A stretch of DNA of 64,000 nt. It comes from Planctomycetota bacterium (lineage in GTDB: Bacteria > Planctomycetota > Phycisphaerae > Phycisphaerales > SM1A02). Position 1 is the first letter of the stretch, and each line of letters opens with the position of its first letter. This document shows, piece after piece, positions 44,044 to 54,090 of this stretch. Location: contig JACZRS010000003.1 in NCBI GenBank assembly GCA_022574595.1, forward strand, positions 124,001-188,000, written 5' to 3'. The position numbers and the translations under genes were made by a program. The notes beneath the pieces are model-generated. The model saw only the letters and a program-made list of their open reading frames with translations. It did no database searches and was not told the origin of the DNA.

Positions 44044-45384
44044 CTACTCCGTTGCGAACAGCTTCTTAAGCTGCTTTTCCATACCATGACGACCAATTAC
44101 TAAAACAGTATCGCCCATTTCTACAACATCATCAGCACTGGGAACCCAGGCGCGTTGGCCTCTACGAATTGCTGCGATGATCCAATTCGGGGTTAGCTTA
44201 ACTTCATGAAGTGGTTTTCCAATCATATCAGCATCCCTTCCAACACGAACACGGTAAGCATCAACCACGCCATCAGCCAGCGTTGACATTTGTTGTAGAG
44301 GGCTGTCATCTAAGGTTGCCTGTATTTCTTGTGCTGCGACAAGGCTGGGGCTGAAGGCTTGATCTACACCTATGTGATAAACCAGATCAAGATAGTTGGC
44401 ACTTTGAAGAACAGCGATAACCATAGTCACGCCCATGCTCTTTGCCAGAACGGATGCAATGATGTTGTCTTCATCATCGCTACGCAGCGAAACAAAGACA
44501 TCTGATTGACCTATATGTTCCTCTTCAAATACGCTGCGATCTGTTGGGTCTGCCTGGATTACCGTGATCCAGTCGAGCTTGTCCGCTAGTTCTTTGGCGC
44601 GCTCACGATCAGTTTCAAACAGGCGTATGGAAAAGTTCCTATTTCGCAATGAGCGACATAGCCACACAGCCATAGGAGTGCCGCCCATTAGCACTATCTT
44701 GCGCCTGCCTTGTTTATCATCATGAAACAGCTTGCGCGCTTCGTGGAATGTGTTAGTGTTTCCCACTAGTACGACATTGTCATCCTTTTGAACCATGCTG
44801 GTTGCAATAGGTATAAACGCTTCTCGGTTTCGGCTAATCACAGCAAGCCTCGTCCCTTCCGGAAGCTTTAATTCAGATAGGGGCTTACCAATTGCAGTTG
44901 CATCCTTACTTACAGGAAACTGCTGCATTTGGATCTTGCCTCGGCCAAACGTTTCAATTGCAAGCGCAGCTGGATTGCGCAGCTTACTGGCGACCTTTAG
45001 CGCAGTTGAATACTCCGGGCAGATTAATCGGTCAATGTTAAGATGATGCTCATAGTTAAAGTCACGCTGCGATAGATAAGCGCCATGATGAACCCGCGCA
45101 ATAGTCTTAGCAGCGCCCACTCCTTTTGCGATAGCAGCAGTGAGCATATTAACTTCATCCTGATCGGTAACAGCTATTAATAAATCCGCTTTAGCGCAGC
45201 CAGCTTCGCGCAGAACTTCTGCATCCGAGCAGCTTCCTGTGAGAGTCGCAACATCCAAGGAATCTGCGATAGCGCTCAGACGAGATGCGTCCGTATCAAT
45301 GACGGTGATATTGTTATCAGTGGACGCAAGAACCTCAGCTGCGTGGCTTCCGACTTGTCCTGCTCCGCAGATAATGATTCTCAT
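44044..45384 (-). CDS. trkA: Trk potassium uptake regulatory protein TrkA
   Basis: 446 residues with the full double arrangement: RCK-N domain 1 with an intact NAD motif (ICGAGQVGSHAAEVL, Asp at the end of the second strand), TrkA-C 1, RCK-N domain 2 with a degenerate glycine loop (LMGGTPMAVWLCRSL) and TrkA-C 2 (GRDADMIGKPLHEVKL). It sits on the cytoplasmic face of TrkH and controls gating by nucleotide binding. It is the first gene of the trkA-trkH pair; no clear ribosome-binding site is visible. Confidence 0.95.
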   Translation of the reverse strand: MRIIICGAGQVGSHAAEVLASTDNNITVIDTDASRLSAIADSLDVATLTGSCSDAEVLREAGCAKADLLIAVTDQDEVNMLTAAIAKGVGAAKTIARVHHGAYLSQRDFNYEHHLNIDRLICPEYSTALKVASKLRNPAALAIETFGRGKIQMQQFPVSKDATAIGKPLSELKLPEGTRLAVISRNREAFIPIATSMVQKDDNVVLVGNTNTFHEARKLFHDDKQGRRKIVLMGGTPMAVWLCRSLRNRNFSIRLFETDRERAKELADKLDWITVIQADPTDRSVFEEEHIGQSDVFVSLRSDDEDNIIASVLAKSMGVTMVIAVLQSANYLDLVYHIGVDQAFSPSLVAAQEIQATLDDSPLQQMSTLADGVVDAYRVRVGRDADMIGKPLHEVKLTPNWIIAAIRRGQRAWVPSADDVVEMGDTVLVIGRHGMEKQLKKLFATE

Positions 45385-45596
45385 GCGCTGGCTTTCAATT
45401 CAAGCAACTCAACTTGCTGCTTTGGTCGGGGCTTTCTTCTTACAGTGACTAGAATCAACCTATATATCCAGCCACCAAAGTTAGTTCGATTTTTCGCTAA
45501 AGGGACGATCTTATCCCCAGTTAGGTCAACGGCAACTCAATCGGCAAATGCAGCCTGCCAAGCCCTCACAAAGGGCGTTAAGGCCCACTTTCAGCC

Positions 45597-46685
45597 CTAA
45601 AAAGAGCCCGTACACCATTTTTTGCGCTGAAAATCAATATCCGGATTGGTTGAGATTTGGCTATCTAAGTATTCACAGTGCTTGCAACCTACCCAATGAT
45701 TAGGCTGAATTTCGTGAAGTACATATCCTCTTGTTTCATCCTCACCGCCTGGCCACCAAGGCTCAACGCCATTTTCATATCCGGGCAGTTTCTTAAATTC
45801 TTTGGGATCGTTAACCACCTGGTCAACAGTGGTAAGTCGATGCTTAGGCGCACCAATTCTAGGTATTGATGCGAACAAGCCACGCGTGTAAGGATGCTGC
45901 GGTTTATTAAATAAATCAAACACGTTAGCGTATTCGACAATGCGTCCTGCATACATCACACAAACAACATCTGCGTTTTCTGCGACTATGCCAAGATCGT
46001 GGGTTATAAACATCACAGCCATATTGCGCTGCCTTTGAAGCTTACGCAATAGCTCGAGAATTTGGGCTTGAATTGTTACATCTAGAGCTGTGGTAGGTTC
46101 ATCGGCAAGCAATAGTTTGGGTTGGCAGGCCAAGGCCATAGCTATCATTGCTCTTTGGCGCATCCCGCCGGAAAATTCATGCGGATAAGCGCGCAGGCGC
46201 TGCTTGGCTTTATCAATCCCCACATCGGCCATTGCTTTGATTGCGATTTGCATCGCTTGTTTATTGTCAACGTTTTGGTGGAGTAGGATTGCTTCGATGA
46301 TTTGTTCGCCTATGGTATAAACGGGATTGAGGCTGGTCATCGGTTCCTGAAAGATCATTGCGATATCTTTGCCACGAACTTTTAGCATTTGCTTTTCGCT
46401 AAGTTTTAGTAGATCTGTGCTATCAAAGAAAATTGAGCCGCGTTCAATATCCCCTGGCGGCTGATCGATTAATTGAAGCACACTCAAAGCGGTAACTGAT
46501 TTACCGCAACCAGATTCGCCAACAAGCGCAAGAGTTTGCTGCGGATAGATGGTCAAGCTCAGGCCATCTACTGCCTTAACTTTTGATTTGTTGGTTTCAA
46601 ACGAAACCGCTAGATCGCGTATGCAAATCAGCGGTTTGGACTGTTTAGTTTCAATATGAGTTGGTTGAGTATGTGCGGCGGTCAT
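45597..46685 (-). CDS. Oligopeptide/dipeptide ABC transporter ATPase (OppD/DppD-like)
   Basis: 362 residues from the ATG at 46685. Walker [10 protein letters not shown]-loop [19 protein letters not shown], signature FSGGMRQR, Walker [13 protein letters not shown] and switch His (MFITHDLG) are all present, so the ATPase is intact. The C-terminal oligopeptide extension ([17 protein letters not shown]) places it in the OppD/DppD group. Its end is Cys-rich (VGCKHCEY), a common feature where some relatives hold an Fe-S cluster. It is divergent from the solute-binding protein and permease genes at 46874-51032, and no OppF-type partner is in the window. Confidence 0.93.
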   Translation of the reverse strand: MTAAHTQPTHIETKQSKPLICIRDLAVSFETNKSKVKAVDGLSLTIYPQQTLALVGESGCGKSVTALSVLQLIDQPPGDIERGSIFFDSTDLLKLSEKQMLKVRGKDIAMIFQEPMTSLNPVYTIGEQIIEAILLHQNVDNKQAMQIAIKAMADVGIDKAKQRLRAYPHEFSGGMRQRAMIAMALACQPKLLLADEPTTALDVTIQAQILELLRKLQRQRNMAVMFITHDLGIVAENADVVCVMYAGRIVEYANVFDLFNKPQHPYTRGLFASIPRIGAPKHRLTTVDQVVNDPKEFKKLPGYENGVEPWWPGGEDETRGYVLHEIQPNHWVGCKHCEYLDSQISTNPDIDFQRKKWCTGSF

Positions 46686-46873
46686 CAATTGAGAAGTATA
46701 CAAGAGATGAAAGTAGCGCGCAGGCCACGGAGAGCATGCAGATGAATAGATTTAGGATATGCGGCCTGGAGGTCCGCCGCTAAACATATGGGATCCACTG
46801 TTACATGATACTTTGATGCCCCTGACTCCTGATTCCTGAAACCTGATGCCTGGATATATGCTAATATCTCATC

Positions 46874-48760
46874 ATGCCCAATCGCTTTTCAGCCAAGGAT
46901 TATTTGTTCGTGCTGCTGGCTGTGGCAATTTGTTTGCTTTTGCTGCTTAATATGATCAAGACAAATCGTGAGGTTGAAGCACTAGGTCGAATTGAAGATG
47001 CCATCAAAGAACAAGCGGTTGCATTTAATGATCTGAAAACAACTATCAATTCTGCTGAAGTGAATCAGATCTTACCGCGCGCAATTGATCCTGTAATTGC
47101 AGAACCATCAACGGTAATCACGTTCAGCTCAGCAAGTCCATCTGTTAATCGATTGGGTCTGCCTCAGCAGTGGCAGACTGCGCCTGATGCTGAGCTGCCT
47201 GATGATTTTTCGCCAGGTGGTACGCTTGTTCATATTCGTAGTGCGGAACCATCGACGTTTACGCCGTTTGTTTCACGTGCAAGTTACGCAAACGATATTC
47301 ACCAGGATATTTTCGAGAAGTTGTGTTGGCGTAACCTTGAGCCTCCGTTTGAATATGTGCCTGGTCTTGCGCGGGCTTGGGAAATAAGCGAAGATGGGTT
47401 GGAATTAACATTTCATCTATTTGAAAACGCACACTTCTCAGATGGCAAGCCTGTTACTTCCGATGATGTGATTTTCACATTTGATTTGGTGCTTAACGAG
47501 CAGATTGATGCATTTGGGCGCAGTTTGCTTGCGGACAATATTGTTAAATACGCAGCGATAGACAGGCACACTGTAGTTTTTCACATGAAGCGGCCGTACT
47601 TTAATGCGCTTGGTATTTGCGGCAATTTGCTGTGGATATTGCCTCGGCACATTTACGGCAAATTTGATAGCGAAACATATAACACCAAGATCCCCGACTT
47701 GTGCGTTGGGTCCGGGCCTTGGATTCTTGAATCTTGGGATCGAGGTCGGCAACTTGTTCTCAAGCGTAACGAAAATTATTGGGGGCCTAAACCGGCTATA
47801 CAAAAGCAAGTTGTTCGAATTATTACCGGAGAGCTTGCGGAACTTCAAGAATTCTGGGCGTCCAATGCTGATCTGATAGGCCCAACCGAACAGCAATGGC
47901 TTGAATATATCGATGATCCGCGTTTGGCTGAGCTTGGTGAAGGAATCAGTTACTATACACCGATGCGGGGATACTATTTTCTAGGTTACAACTTGCGTTT
48001 ACCTATGCTTGCAGATAAACGTGTGCGACAGGCATTAACCATGCTTCTTGACAGGCAGGCGATGATTGACCAATTGCGTGGCGGATTGGGGCGAATCGTT
48101 ACCGGGCCGTTTTATTTTAATTCCGACCAACATGATAAGACAATTGAGCCTTGGCCTTACGATCCCCAGCGCGCCAAGGAGTTGTTGGCAGAGGCTGGCT
48201 GGGTTGATACTGATAGTGATGGGGTGATAGATAGGGATCTAGATGGTGATGGAATTCGTGAACCACTATCGCTAACTCTTCTGGCATCACAAAGTTCGCT
48301 GCATCAACAATATCAGCGCTACATACAGGTTCAGTTCGCCAATGCGGGAATTGATCTTAACATTGATCAGCTGGAATGGCCAGTATTTGAGCAACGATTA
48401 AATCAACGCGACTTTGAAATAATCATGCTGGCCTGGACGGGTAATCCTGAAACGGACGCTTATCAAATTTGGCATTCAAGCCAAACTGAAACAGGCGGTT
48501 CCAATCTTATTGGGTTTGTTAACGAGCAAGCAGATCAACTGATTGAACAAGCGCGGCAAACAATGGATTACAATAGTCGAATGGTTTTGTGGCATAAATT
48601 CCATGCAATCCTCCACGAGGAGCAACCTTATACGTTTCTATTTACAGGTCCACGTTTAGCGTTTGCCAACAATCGAATTAAGAACATCGTTCGCCATCCT
48701 CTGCGTTTGTATAACAGTAATGGTATATCCCTTCGGATCAGCAGCATCGTTAGAAAGTGA
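46874..48760 (+). CDS. Peptide-type ABC transporter solute-binding protein (family 5)
   Basis: 628 residues. An N-terminal hydrophobic helix (YLFVLLAVAICLLLLLNMI) without a lipobox suggests an anchored rather than released protein. After a spacer with coiled-coil character, the SBP-5 domain runs from about 115 (LVHIRSAEPSTFTPF) with EKLCWRNLEPPFEYVPGLAR, SDGKPVTSDDVIFTFDL, LADKRVRQALTMLLDRQAMI and PYDPQRAKELLAEAGWVDTD. An EF-hand-like DTDSDGVIDRDLDGDGIREP loop is inserted, as is frequent in planctomycete versions. An extended -10-like TGCTAATAT lies 6 bp before the ATG with no ribosome-binding site. First gene of a three-gene unit with two permeases. Confidence 0.92.
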   Translation: MPNRFSAKDYLFVLLAVAICLLLLLNMIKTNREVEALGRIEDAIKEQAVAFNDLKTTINSAEVNQILPRAIDPVIAEPSTVITFSSASPSVNRLGLPQQWQTAPDAELPDDFSPGGTLVHIRSAEPSTFTPFVSRASYANDIHQDIFEKLCWRNLEPPFEYVPGLARAWEISEDGLELTFHLFENAHFSDGKPVTSDDVIFTFDLVLNEQIDAFGRSLLADNIVKYAAIDRHTVVFHMKRPYFNALGICGNLLWILPRHIYGKFDSETYNTKIPDLCVGSGPWILESWDRGRQLVLKRNENYWGPKPAIQKQVVRIITGELAELQEFWASNADLIGPTEQQWLEYIDDPRLAELGEGISYYTPMRGYYFLGYNLRLPMLADKRVRQALTMLLDRQAMIDQLRGGLGRIVTGPFYFNSDQHDKTIEPWPYDPQRAKELLAEAGWVDTDSDGVIDRDLDGDGIREPLSLTLLASQSSLHQQYQRYIQVQFANAGIDLNIDQLEWPVFEQRLNQRDFEIIMLAWTGNPETDAYQIWHSSQTETGGSNLIGFVNEQADQLIEQARQTMDYNSRMVLWHKFHAILHEEQPYTFLFTGPRLAFANNRIKNIVRHPLRLYNSNGISLRISSIVRK

Positions 48761-48766
48761 TAGGCG

Positions 48767-49801
48767 ATGACGACATATATCATCAGGCGCATCGCCCTCA
48801 TGTTTCCAACGTGGATAGGGATAACGCTGATTGTTTTTATGATCGTCAGGTTCGCGCCGGGTAGGCCTGGCAGCGAATCATTTGAAGCGGGATATCTATC
48901 TGCTGATGGCCAGGCTGCTTCGCTATCCTATTACCAACGAAAACTCGGCCTGGATCAACCATTATATAAGCAGTATTTTTCGTGGTGGAGGAGCTTATTT
49001 AGCACAGAGATCGTGGCAAGCGAGGAACATCAAACAAGAACTTTTGAGTTTACATTAGGATACTCTCTAACAAGTCGTTCTAGTGTAGTTAGCGAATTAA
49101 AACGCAGGTTACCTATTACATTATTAATTAGCACGCTCTCAATTATTTTAATCTACATAATTGCCATTCCAACGGGACTGCTCATGGCGGTTACTCGGGG
49201 CAGGCGCTTCGATATTGGTTCAAACACACTATTACTAGCATTGTGGTCGGTTCCAATCGTACTTGTAGCAACATTATTAATAGGCTACACCACAACCGGC
49301 AGCTTAGGCGTACAGTGGTTTCCCAACAATGGGCTATCTAGCATTGGCGCGGAACGTTTGCCGTTTTTTGCATGGCTTGCTGATCGTGCCTGGCACCTCA
49401 TCTTGCCGGTGGTTTGCATCTCATTAGGCGGCTTTGCTTATCTAGCCAAACAAACTCGAGCTTCTGTGCTTGAGAATCTCTCTATGGATTATGTTCGCAC
49501 AGCTAAGGCAAAGGGTGTATCGGGGATCAACATAATTAAGCATCACGTTTTTAGAAATAGTCTGCTGCCACTTATCACAATATTTGCGACGTTGCTGCCG
49601 TTTATGTTAGCGGGTTCTGTGATCGTCGAGAAGATTTTCAACATCGAAGGGATGGGTCTTTTTACTTTTAGAGCAGTTATGAATCGTGATTATGATGTGG
49701 TGCAGGCCATGGCTTTGATCGCAGGGGTTTTAAACTCGTTCGGTTTGCTTGTAGCTGATATTGCGTACGCAGCTGCTGATCCTCGAATCAAATATCGCTA
49801 A
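48767..49801 (+). CDS. Peptide-type ABC transporter permease (OppB/DppB-like)
   Basis: 344 residues, six helices. It begins with the typical YIIRRIALMFPTWIGITLIVF and contains the OppB motif GLDQPLYKQYFSWW. The EAA-type loop is RTAKAKGVSGINIIKHHVFR and the end is VADIAYAAADPRIKYR, both usual for the family. The gene starts 6 bp after the solute-binding protein gene and is followed after 19 bp by the OppC-like permease. Confidence 0.94.
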   Translation: MTTYIIRRIALMFPTWIGITLIVFMIVRFAPGRPGSESFEAGYLSADGQAASLSYYQRKLGLDQPLYKQYFSWWRSLFSTEIVASEEHQTRTFEFTLGYSLTSRSSVVSELKRRLPITLLISTLSIILIYIIAIPTGLLMAVTRGRRFDIGSNTLLLALWSVPIVLVATLLIGYTTTGSLGVQWFPNNGLSSIGAERLPFFAWLADRAWHLILPVVCISLGGFAYLAKQTRASVLENLSMDYVRTAKAKGVSGINIIKHHVFRNSLLPLITIFATLLPFMLAGSVIVEKIFNIEGMGLFTFRAVMNRDYDVVQAMALIAGVLNSFGLLVADIAYAAADPRIKYR

Positions 49802-49820
49802 TTAGTGCTTTGGGTGAGAT

Positions 49821-51032
49821 ATGTATAACTCGATAGGAAAAAATCCAATAGCATTATTGAAGCTCATCTATCAGCGTAACAATTTCGCAGCAATATCGCT
49901 TGGTATTTTATGTGTATTTTCATTACTTGCGATCTTTGCACCATTTATTGCAAACCATCGGCCATATGTTTTGGTGAGACAAAACTCTATTGAATTTCCG
50001 CTTTTTAACATGCTGCGCCTTAGTGATTGGATTTTGTTTATTGGTTTTTTCCTGGGGTTATTAACGTTTTGGTTTTGCCGAAGCATGCAGCGAAAAGCCA
50101 AGTGCAGCAAACGTGCAACTTTGTATATATATCTAGGTGCAGTATTGCTAACGTTCACAGCCTCGCTGTTAATTACCTTGGATAGGCCAACGCTTGATAC
50201 AACTGATTATTATGCGTTAAGCCAAAGTCGTGATAACTGGGCGATCTTTGCACCTTTAGTTCACGACCCTGTTACTGCAAATATAGCTGAACGCTTAAAA
50301 GAACCAGGTTGGCAAGGCGATTTATCTACAACAAATTGGTTGGGAACTGATGGAGCAGGTGCTGATGTTTGTACAAGACTAATTCACGCATCACGAATTG
50401 CTTTATCCATCGGCCTAATCTCAACTTCCATAGCTCTACTCCTCGGCGTATGCGTTGGGTCTGTCATGGGATACTTCGGTGCGTGGATAGACACATTAGG
50501 GATGCGCATCATCGAGATATTCATGGCTATTCCTCGACTCTTCCTACTACTGTTGGTTATGGCTTTCATCCCGCCGCAATTTAGCAGTTATACAATTTAT
50601 GCAATGATGATCGTCATCGGCTTGACATCGTGGATGAATTGTGCGCGATTTGTTCGAGCGGAGTTCTTGAAGTTACGCGAACTTGATTATATTTGTGCAG
50701 CAAAGGCGGTGGGATTGCCCCGAAGGTCCATAATCTTTTATCATTTACTACCTAATGGGATAACGCCTGTACTTGTCGATGCAAGTTTTTCAATCGCAGC
50801 TGCAATCCTATTGGAAACCAGCTTGAGTTTTTTAGGGTTTGGAATCAAACCACCCGATCCAAGCTGGGGGCAGATGCTGGCGGAAGCCATCGATCCTAGC
50901 ACAGGAGTATTTCATTGGTGGTTGGCGTTTTTTCCGGGGGTGATGATATTTTTGACGGTGTTTAGTTTGAATTGTATTGGGGATGCGTTGAGGGATGTTT
51001 TGGATTCTAGGTTTGGGGACGCCGCCCGCTGA
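49821..51032 (+). CDS. Peptide-type ABC transporter permease (OppC/DppC-like)
   Basis: 403 residues, longer than usual (about 300) because of an insertion of roughly 100 residues between the first and second helix that includes two extra hydrophobic segments. The core is typical: NWLGTDGAGADVCTRLIHAS, GVCVGSVMGYFGAWIDTLGM, the coupling loop AAKAVGLPRRSIIFYHLLPN, and LETSLSFLGFGIKPPDPSWG. The last residues (FGDAAR) and the stop codon lie in a GC-rich palindrome at 51018-51046, so the C-terminus may have been altered by a repeat. It converges on a second OppC-like gene. Confidence 0.92.
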   Translation: MYNSIGKNPIALLKLIYQRNNFAAISLGILCVFSLLAIFAPFIANHRPYVLVRQNSIEFPLFNMLRLSDWILFIGFFLGLLTFWFCRSMQRKAKCSKRATLYIYLGAVLLTFTASLLITLDRPTLDTTDYYALSQSRDNWAIFAPLVHDPVTANIAERLKEPGWQGDLSTTNWLGTDGAGADVCTRLIHASRIALSIGLISTSIALLLGVCVGSVMGYFGAWIDTLGMRIIEIFMAIPRLFLLLLVMAFIPPQFSSYTIYAMMIVIGLTSWMNCARFVRAEFLKLRELDYICAAKAVGLPRRSIIFYHLLPNGITPVLVDASFSIAAAILLETSLSFLGFGIKPPDPSWGQMLAEAIDPSTGVFHWWLAFFPGVMIFLTVFSLNCIGDALRDVLDSRFGDAAR

Positions 51033-51049
51033 AGCGGGGGGCGCCGGGT

Positions 51050-52051
51050 TTAGTTTTTTGTGCGCCATTTGGGGTCGAAGGTTTGGCGCAGGCGCTCGCC
51101 CAGGAAATTCAGGGATAACAGAGTAATACCTATAAATAAACAGGGCCAAAGTAGTAGCCACCAACGTACTCGGACTGTGTTTAGTTCGCTCAGGCCATCG
51201 GCTGCTAGATTTCCCCAACTGGGCAAAGGCTCTTTTACGCCTATTCCTAGAAAACTTAGAAACGACTCGGAGAGAATCGCAGCTGGGACTGTAAGAGTTG
51301 TGTAAACTATGATTGGGCCTAGCAGGTTGGGTAATAAGTGTTTGAAGAATTGTCGGCCTAGCCCTGCACCTACCGCTCTTGTGGCTTCCATGAATGGTTG
51401 TTCTTTGAGGCTTAGCACTTGACCGCGGATAACTCTAGCCATGGTAAGCCAACTTACTCCTCCGATTGCTATCAGGAGAGTTAGTACGTTTATGAGTTGG
51501 CGATATGCTGGGCTCATGTCAACGGCGTATCGTTCGAGCAAGCCGTCTGCTGCGACTGCGAGTAGGACTACGAGTAGGATATAGGGTAAGCTGTAAAGGA
51601 TATCTACTATTCGCATCATAGTTGCGTCAACTCGTCCTCCCGCGTAACCGGCAATTGCGCCGTAGAGTGTGCCGATGATTATTGCGATTGCTGCTGCTGC
51701 GAGACCTATACCTAGACTGATTCCACCTCCGGTCAAGCAGCGGACTAGTAGATCTCGTCCGAAGCGATCGGTCCCGAGTATGTGCAAAGGTGTTTGGGCA
51801 TCTTTTTCTTTAGCAAGGTCGAATTTTTCACGTTCATCAATTTTATGATGTGCCCAAAATGGAGGCAGCAGCGCATGATCAAAGTTGGTAGCTTCGTAGC
51901 GTCTTGGCGGTGCACCTACATCGTTTTCGCTAGCAGCAACAGTTCCCAGGGTATAAGGCAGTGTGCCTAAGCACGCAAGCAGCATAATGCCCAGGACACA
52001 TCCCCCTAAAAGGGAAAACCAACGACCCGATTGTAAGCGCAGTACTCGCAT
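51050..52051 (-). CDS. Second OppC/DppC-like ABC transporter permease
   Basis: 333 residues from the ATG at 52051 (TTG at 52054 also in frame). An N-terminal OppC_N helix (LGGCVLGIMLLACLGTLPYT) is followed by LGTDRFGRDLLVRCLTGGGI, the coupling loop ATRAVGAGLGRQFFKHLLPN and LSESFLSFLGIGVKEPLPSW, all standard. It is only distantly like the OppC-like protein on the other strand and may belong to the same transporter, with the divergent oppD gene, or to a different one whose partners lie elsewhere. Confidence 0.92.
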   Translation of the reverse strand: MRVLRLQSGRWFSLLGGCVLGIMLLACLGTLPYTLGTVAASENDVGAPPRRYEATNFDHALLPPFWAHHKIDEREKFDLAKEKDAQTPLHILGTDRFGRDLLVRCLTGGGISLGIGLAAAAIAIIIGTLYGAIAGYAGGRVDATMMRIVDILYSLPYILLVVLLAVAADGLLERYAVDMSPAYRQLINVLTLLIAIGGVSWLTMARVIRGQVLSLKEQPFMEATRAVGAGLGRQFFKHLLPNLLGPIIVYTTLTVPAAILSESFLSFLGIGVKEPLPSWGNLAADGLSELNTVRVRWWLLLWPCLFIGITLLSLNFLGERLRQTFDPKWRTKN

Positions 52052-52085
52052 CAATGCACATGGTACACGCGATCAATAAACAGGA

Positions 52086-52835
52086 TCAGCCTGAGGTTGT
52101 GGTATTCTGCTGCTTAGCAGTTGTTGATTTGGATTTGATCTTGTCGAGAATTTCTTGTAGCCGCTGCTCTGCGGTTTCATCAAAGCTGGAACCTTGTTCT
52201 TCGATTCGCTGATGAAGATCTGCTGCGTATTCATTAATACGGATCAGGTATCGGACATCCGCCTCGATAGAGTAGGTTGCTTGAATTCGGACCAATTCTC
52301 GAAGGCGAACTTCAAGCATCTCTTGGTCTGCACTTTGGGTATCGACAGCTTCTTGGAGCAGGGTAGTGACCTGTTTGATTTCTGAGCCAGTCTTTAGCAC
52401 TCGCATCTTAAAGTCATAAATAACCGGATTGTTCTCACGCAGTTCGACCAGTCCTAGTAGATATCGAGCGTTGCGTTGAAGTGCGCGTTCAAATTCTTCC
52501 TTAGAGTTATTTGCTTCGAGGCGTTCAAGCCACATCGCTAAATGTGGACTAACATCTCGAGCAACTTCACGGCAATCTTCTAATAGTTCCTCAGTGATGG
52601 GCTTTGTATGCAGTGATCTACTGCGCCTCAGTGGATCTCTAAGTAAGCTGCGCGATGTGGATAAATTATTATCAATAATTGCCTGTGGGGTCTTATCGTT
52701 AGTATTTGTTTCTTGGATTAGCTGCTTCGGTTCAGTGATTTGAACCTGGGTATTTATGTCCTTATCATCCTGCATGATTGCAGAAGACAAGGCCATGGTG
52801 CTGCTTGCAATAACTATGATTCCTAGCTTAATCAT
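52086..52835 (-). CDS. Hypothetical secreted helical protein
   Basis: 249 residues; TTAGGA precedes the ATG. The N-terminus is a signal peptide (MIKLGIIVIASSTMALSSAI). The rest is polar and mostly helical with coiled-coil-like stretches (LLQEAVDTQSADQEMLEVRL; RIEEQGSSFDETAEQRLQEI). No family is recognised. It follows the sigma factor and the probable anti-sigma gene in the same direction (24-bp gap), so it is probably their co-transcribed target or partner. A periplasmic helical sensor is one reading; nothing in the sequence proves it. Confidence 0.7.
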   Translation of the reverse strand: MIKLGIIVIASSTMALSSAIMQDDKDINTQVQITEPKQLIQETNTNDKTPQAIIDNNLSTSRSLLRDPLRRSRSLHTKPITEELLEDCREVARDVSPHLAMWLERLEANNSKEEFERALQRNARYLLGLVELRENNPVIYDFKMRVLKTGSEIKQVTTLLQEAVDTQSADQEMLEVRLRELVRIQATYSIEADVRYLIRINEYAADLHQRIEEQGSSFDETAEQRLQEILDKIKSKSTTAKQQNTTTSG

Positions 52836-52859
52836 TTAGTTTCCTAATCAGTGCAGTGG

Positions 52860-53351
52860 TTACATATCCAAATCAGCAGCAAGGATTGCAAATTCCATGT
52901 CTAAATCATCATAGGTTACATCTCGAGTAACCAGTAAGTAGTCCATATCGCTAATGGTCTCGCCAACAACTCCGTGGTAGTACGGTTTAACCTTAATGTC
53001 GATGCCTGCAACTAATTGAGGCAGGGTTGGTGAACGTGATACATCAAAAGCGATCATCGCCACCAGGCCTAGCGAAGCTGCCATGGCAATTCGACCCCAT
53101 ATTGAAGCGTAACTTGAATTCAGACCTGAACCAATATTCGATATTGTTGCTAATACTTCGATCTGAGGTGTGCGAGCTCTTACTGGTAGCAGACCAACCG
53201 AAGCGTCAAATACTCGGCTCGTCAGTCCCTGCGGTACCCGAAGCCTACGGGCCTCCCGCTGCAACTGCATATCCACACTGTGCAGTTGTGGAGGAATTTC
53301 AGCGGGAAGCGGCCCGGGCTCTGGATGTTGTAAACGTCGTCTGTTGTTCAT
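52860..53351 (-). CDS. Probable membrane anti-sigma factor
   Basis: 163 residues, first gene after the ECF sigma factor (44-bp gap). It has an N-terminal soluble part (VDMQLQREARRLRVPQGLTS), one membrane helix around residues 85-105 (GRIAMAASLGLVAMIAFDVS) and a C-terminal acidic part that would lie outside (DYLLVTRDVTYDDLDMEF). That topology and position fit an anti-sigma factor. No zinc-binding ZAS motif (HxxxCxxC) is present, so the assignment rests on context. Confidence 0.6.
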   Translation of the reverse strand: MNNRRRLQHPEPGPLPAEIPPQLHSVDMQLQREARRLRVPQGLTSRVFDASVGLLPVRARTPQIEVLATISNIGSGLNSSYASIWGRIAMAASLGLVAMIAFDVSRSPTLPQLVAGIDIKVKPYYHGVVGETISDMDYLLVTRDVTYDDLDMEFAILAADLDM

Positions 53352-53395
53352 GTCATCTGCCTAACGCACCAGATTGTACTTGATTGCCATGCCTT

Positions 53396-53971
53396 TTAAG
53401 AATCCACATCATTTGGGCCAAGAAGCTCCCTGAGCTTCTTCAATGCCCGATGCTGACGCGCCAGGACGGTTCCTATGGGTTGATTTAGCACCTGAGCGAT
53501 CTGGGCAAAGCTCAGCCCTCCATAATGACGCATTTGAATCACTTTCAGGTCTGATTCCGATAATCTTGCCATTGCTTGCCTTAGATTAGCTAATTGTTCG
53601 CTGTCTGCATCTGAGTGAATGTCCTCATCAGGGCCAATACCACCAGCGAGGCTTGTTAAGACTTCGTCTTCAACAGGCCTGGCCTGGCGTTTTCGCCTTC
53701 GCATCTCATCGCGCAGGCGGTTCATAGCTATGCGAAATAGCCAAGCTTCGAAGCGACCAACCTCCGTATATTGGCCTATCTTCATCACCACCGTGCAGAA
53801 TGTGGATTGTGTGATTTCCTCCGCCAGCTCGTTATTGCCACACTGAGCACGGATTAAGCCGAATACCCTGTATGAATAGGTTTCCACGATATCCCGCCAC
53901 GCATCCTCATCGCCCTCGGCTGCTCGTTGCAGGTTTTCTTGAAGCGTCTCATTTTCAGGCGTTTGTGACAT
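53396..53971 (-). CDS. ECF-family RNA polymerase sigma factor
   Basis: 191 residues. Region 2 is clear (DIVETYSYRVFGLIRAQCGN, ELAEEITQSTFCTVVMKIGQ, GRFEAWLFRIAMNRLRDEMR) and region 4 follows (MARLSESDLKVIQMRHYGGL, SFAQIAQVLNQPIGTVLARQ). It directs polymerase to a dedicated set of promoters, probably in response to an envelope signal relayed by the membrane protein encoded next. There is no clear ribosome-binding site before the ATG at 53971. Confidence 0.93.
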   Translation of the reverse strand: MSQTPENETLQENLQRAAEGDEDAWRDIVETYSYRVFGLIRAQCGNNELAEEITQSTFCTVVMKIGQYTEVGRFEAWLFRIAMNRLRDEMRRRKRQARPVEDEVLTSLAGGIGPDEDIHSDADSEQLANLRQAMARLSESDLKVIQMRHYGGLSFAQIAQVLNQPIGTVLARQHRALKKLRELLGPNDVDS

Positions 53972-54090
53972 AGGCAGGAGTTATTGGAGAAAGTAACTTA
54001 GCGTGCAGTTTAGGTACATTAAGACAATCTGGCTTATTGGGTTCAATCAGCTAGCAACAGGGTAGAAAACGCAACTACAATCTCCGTCCC

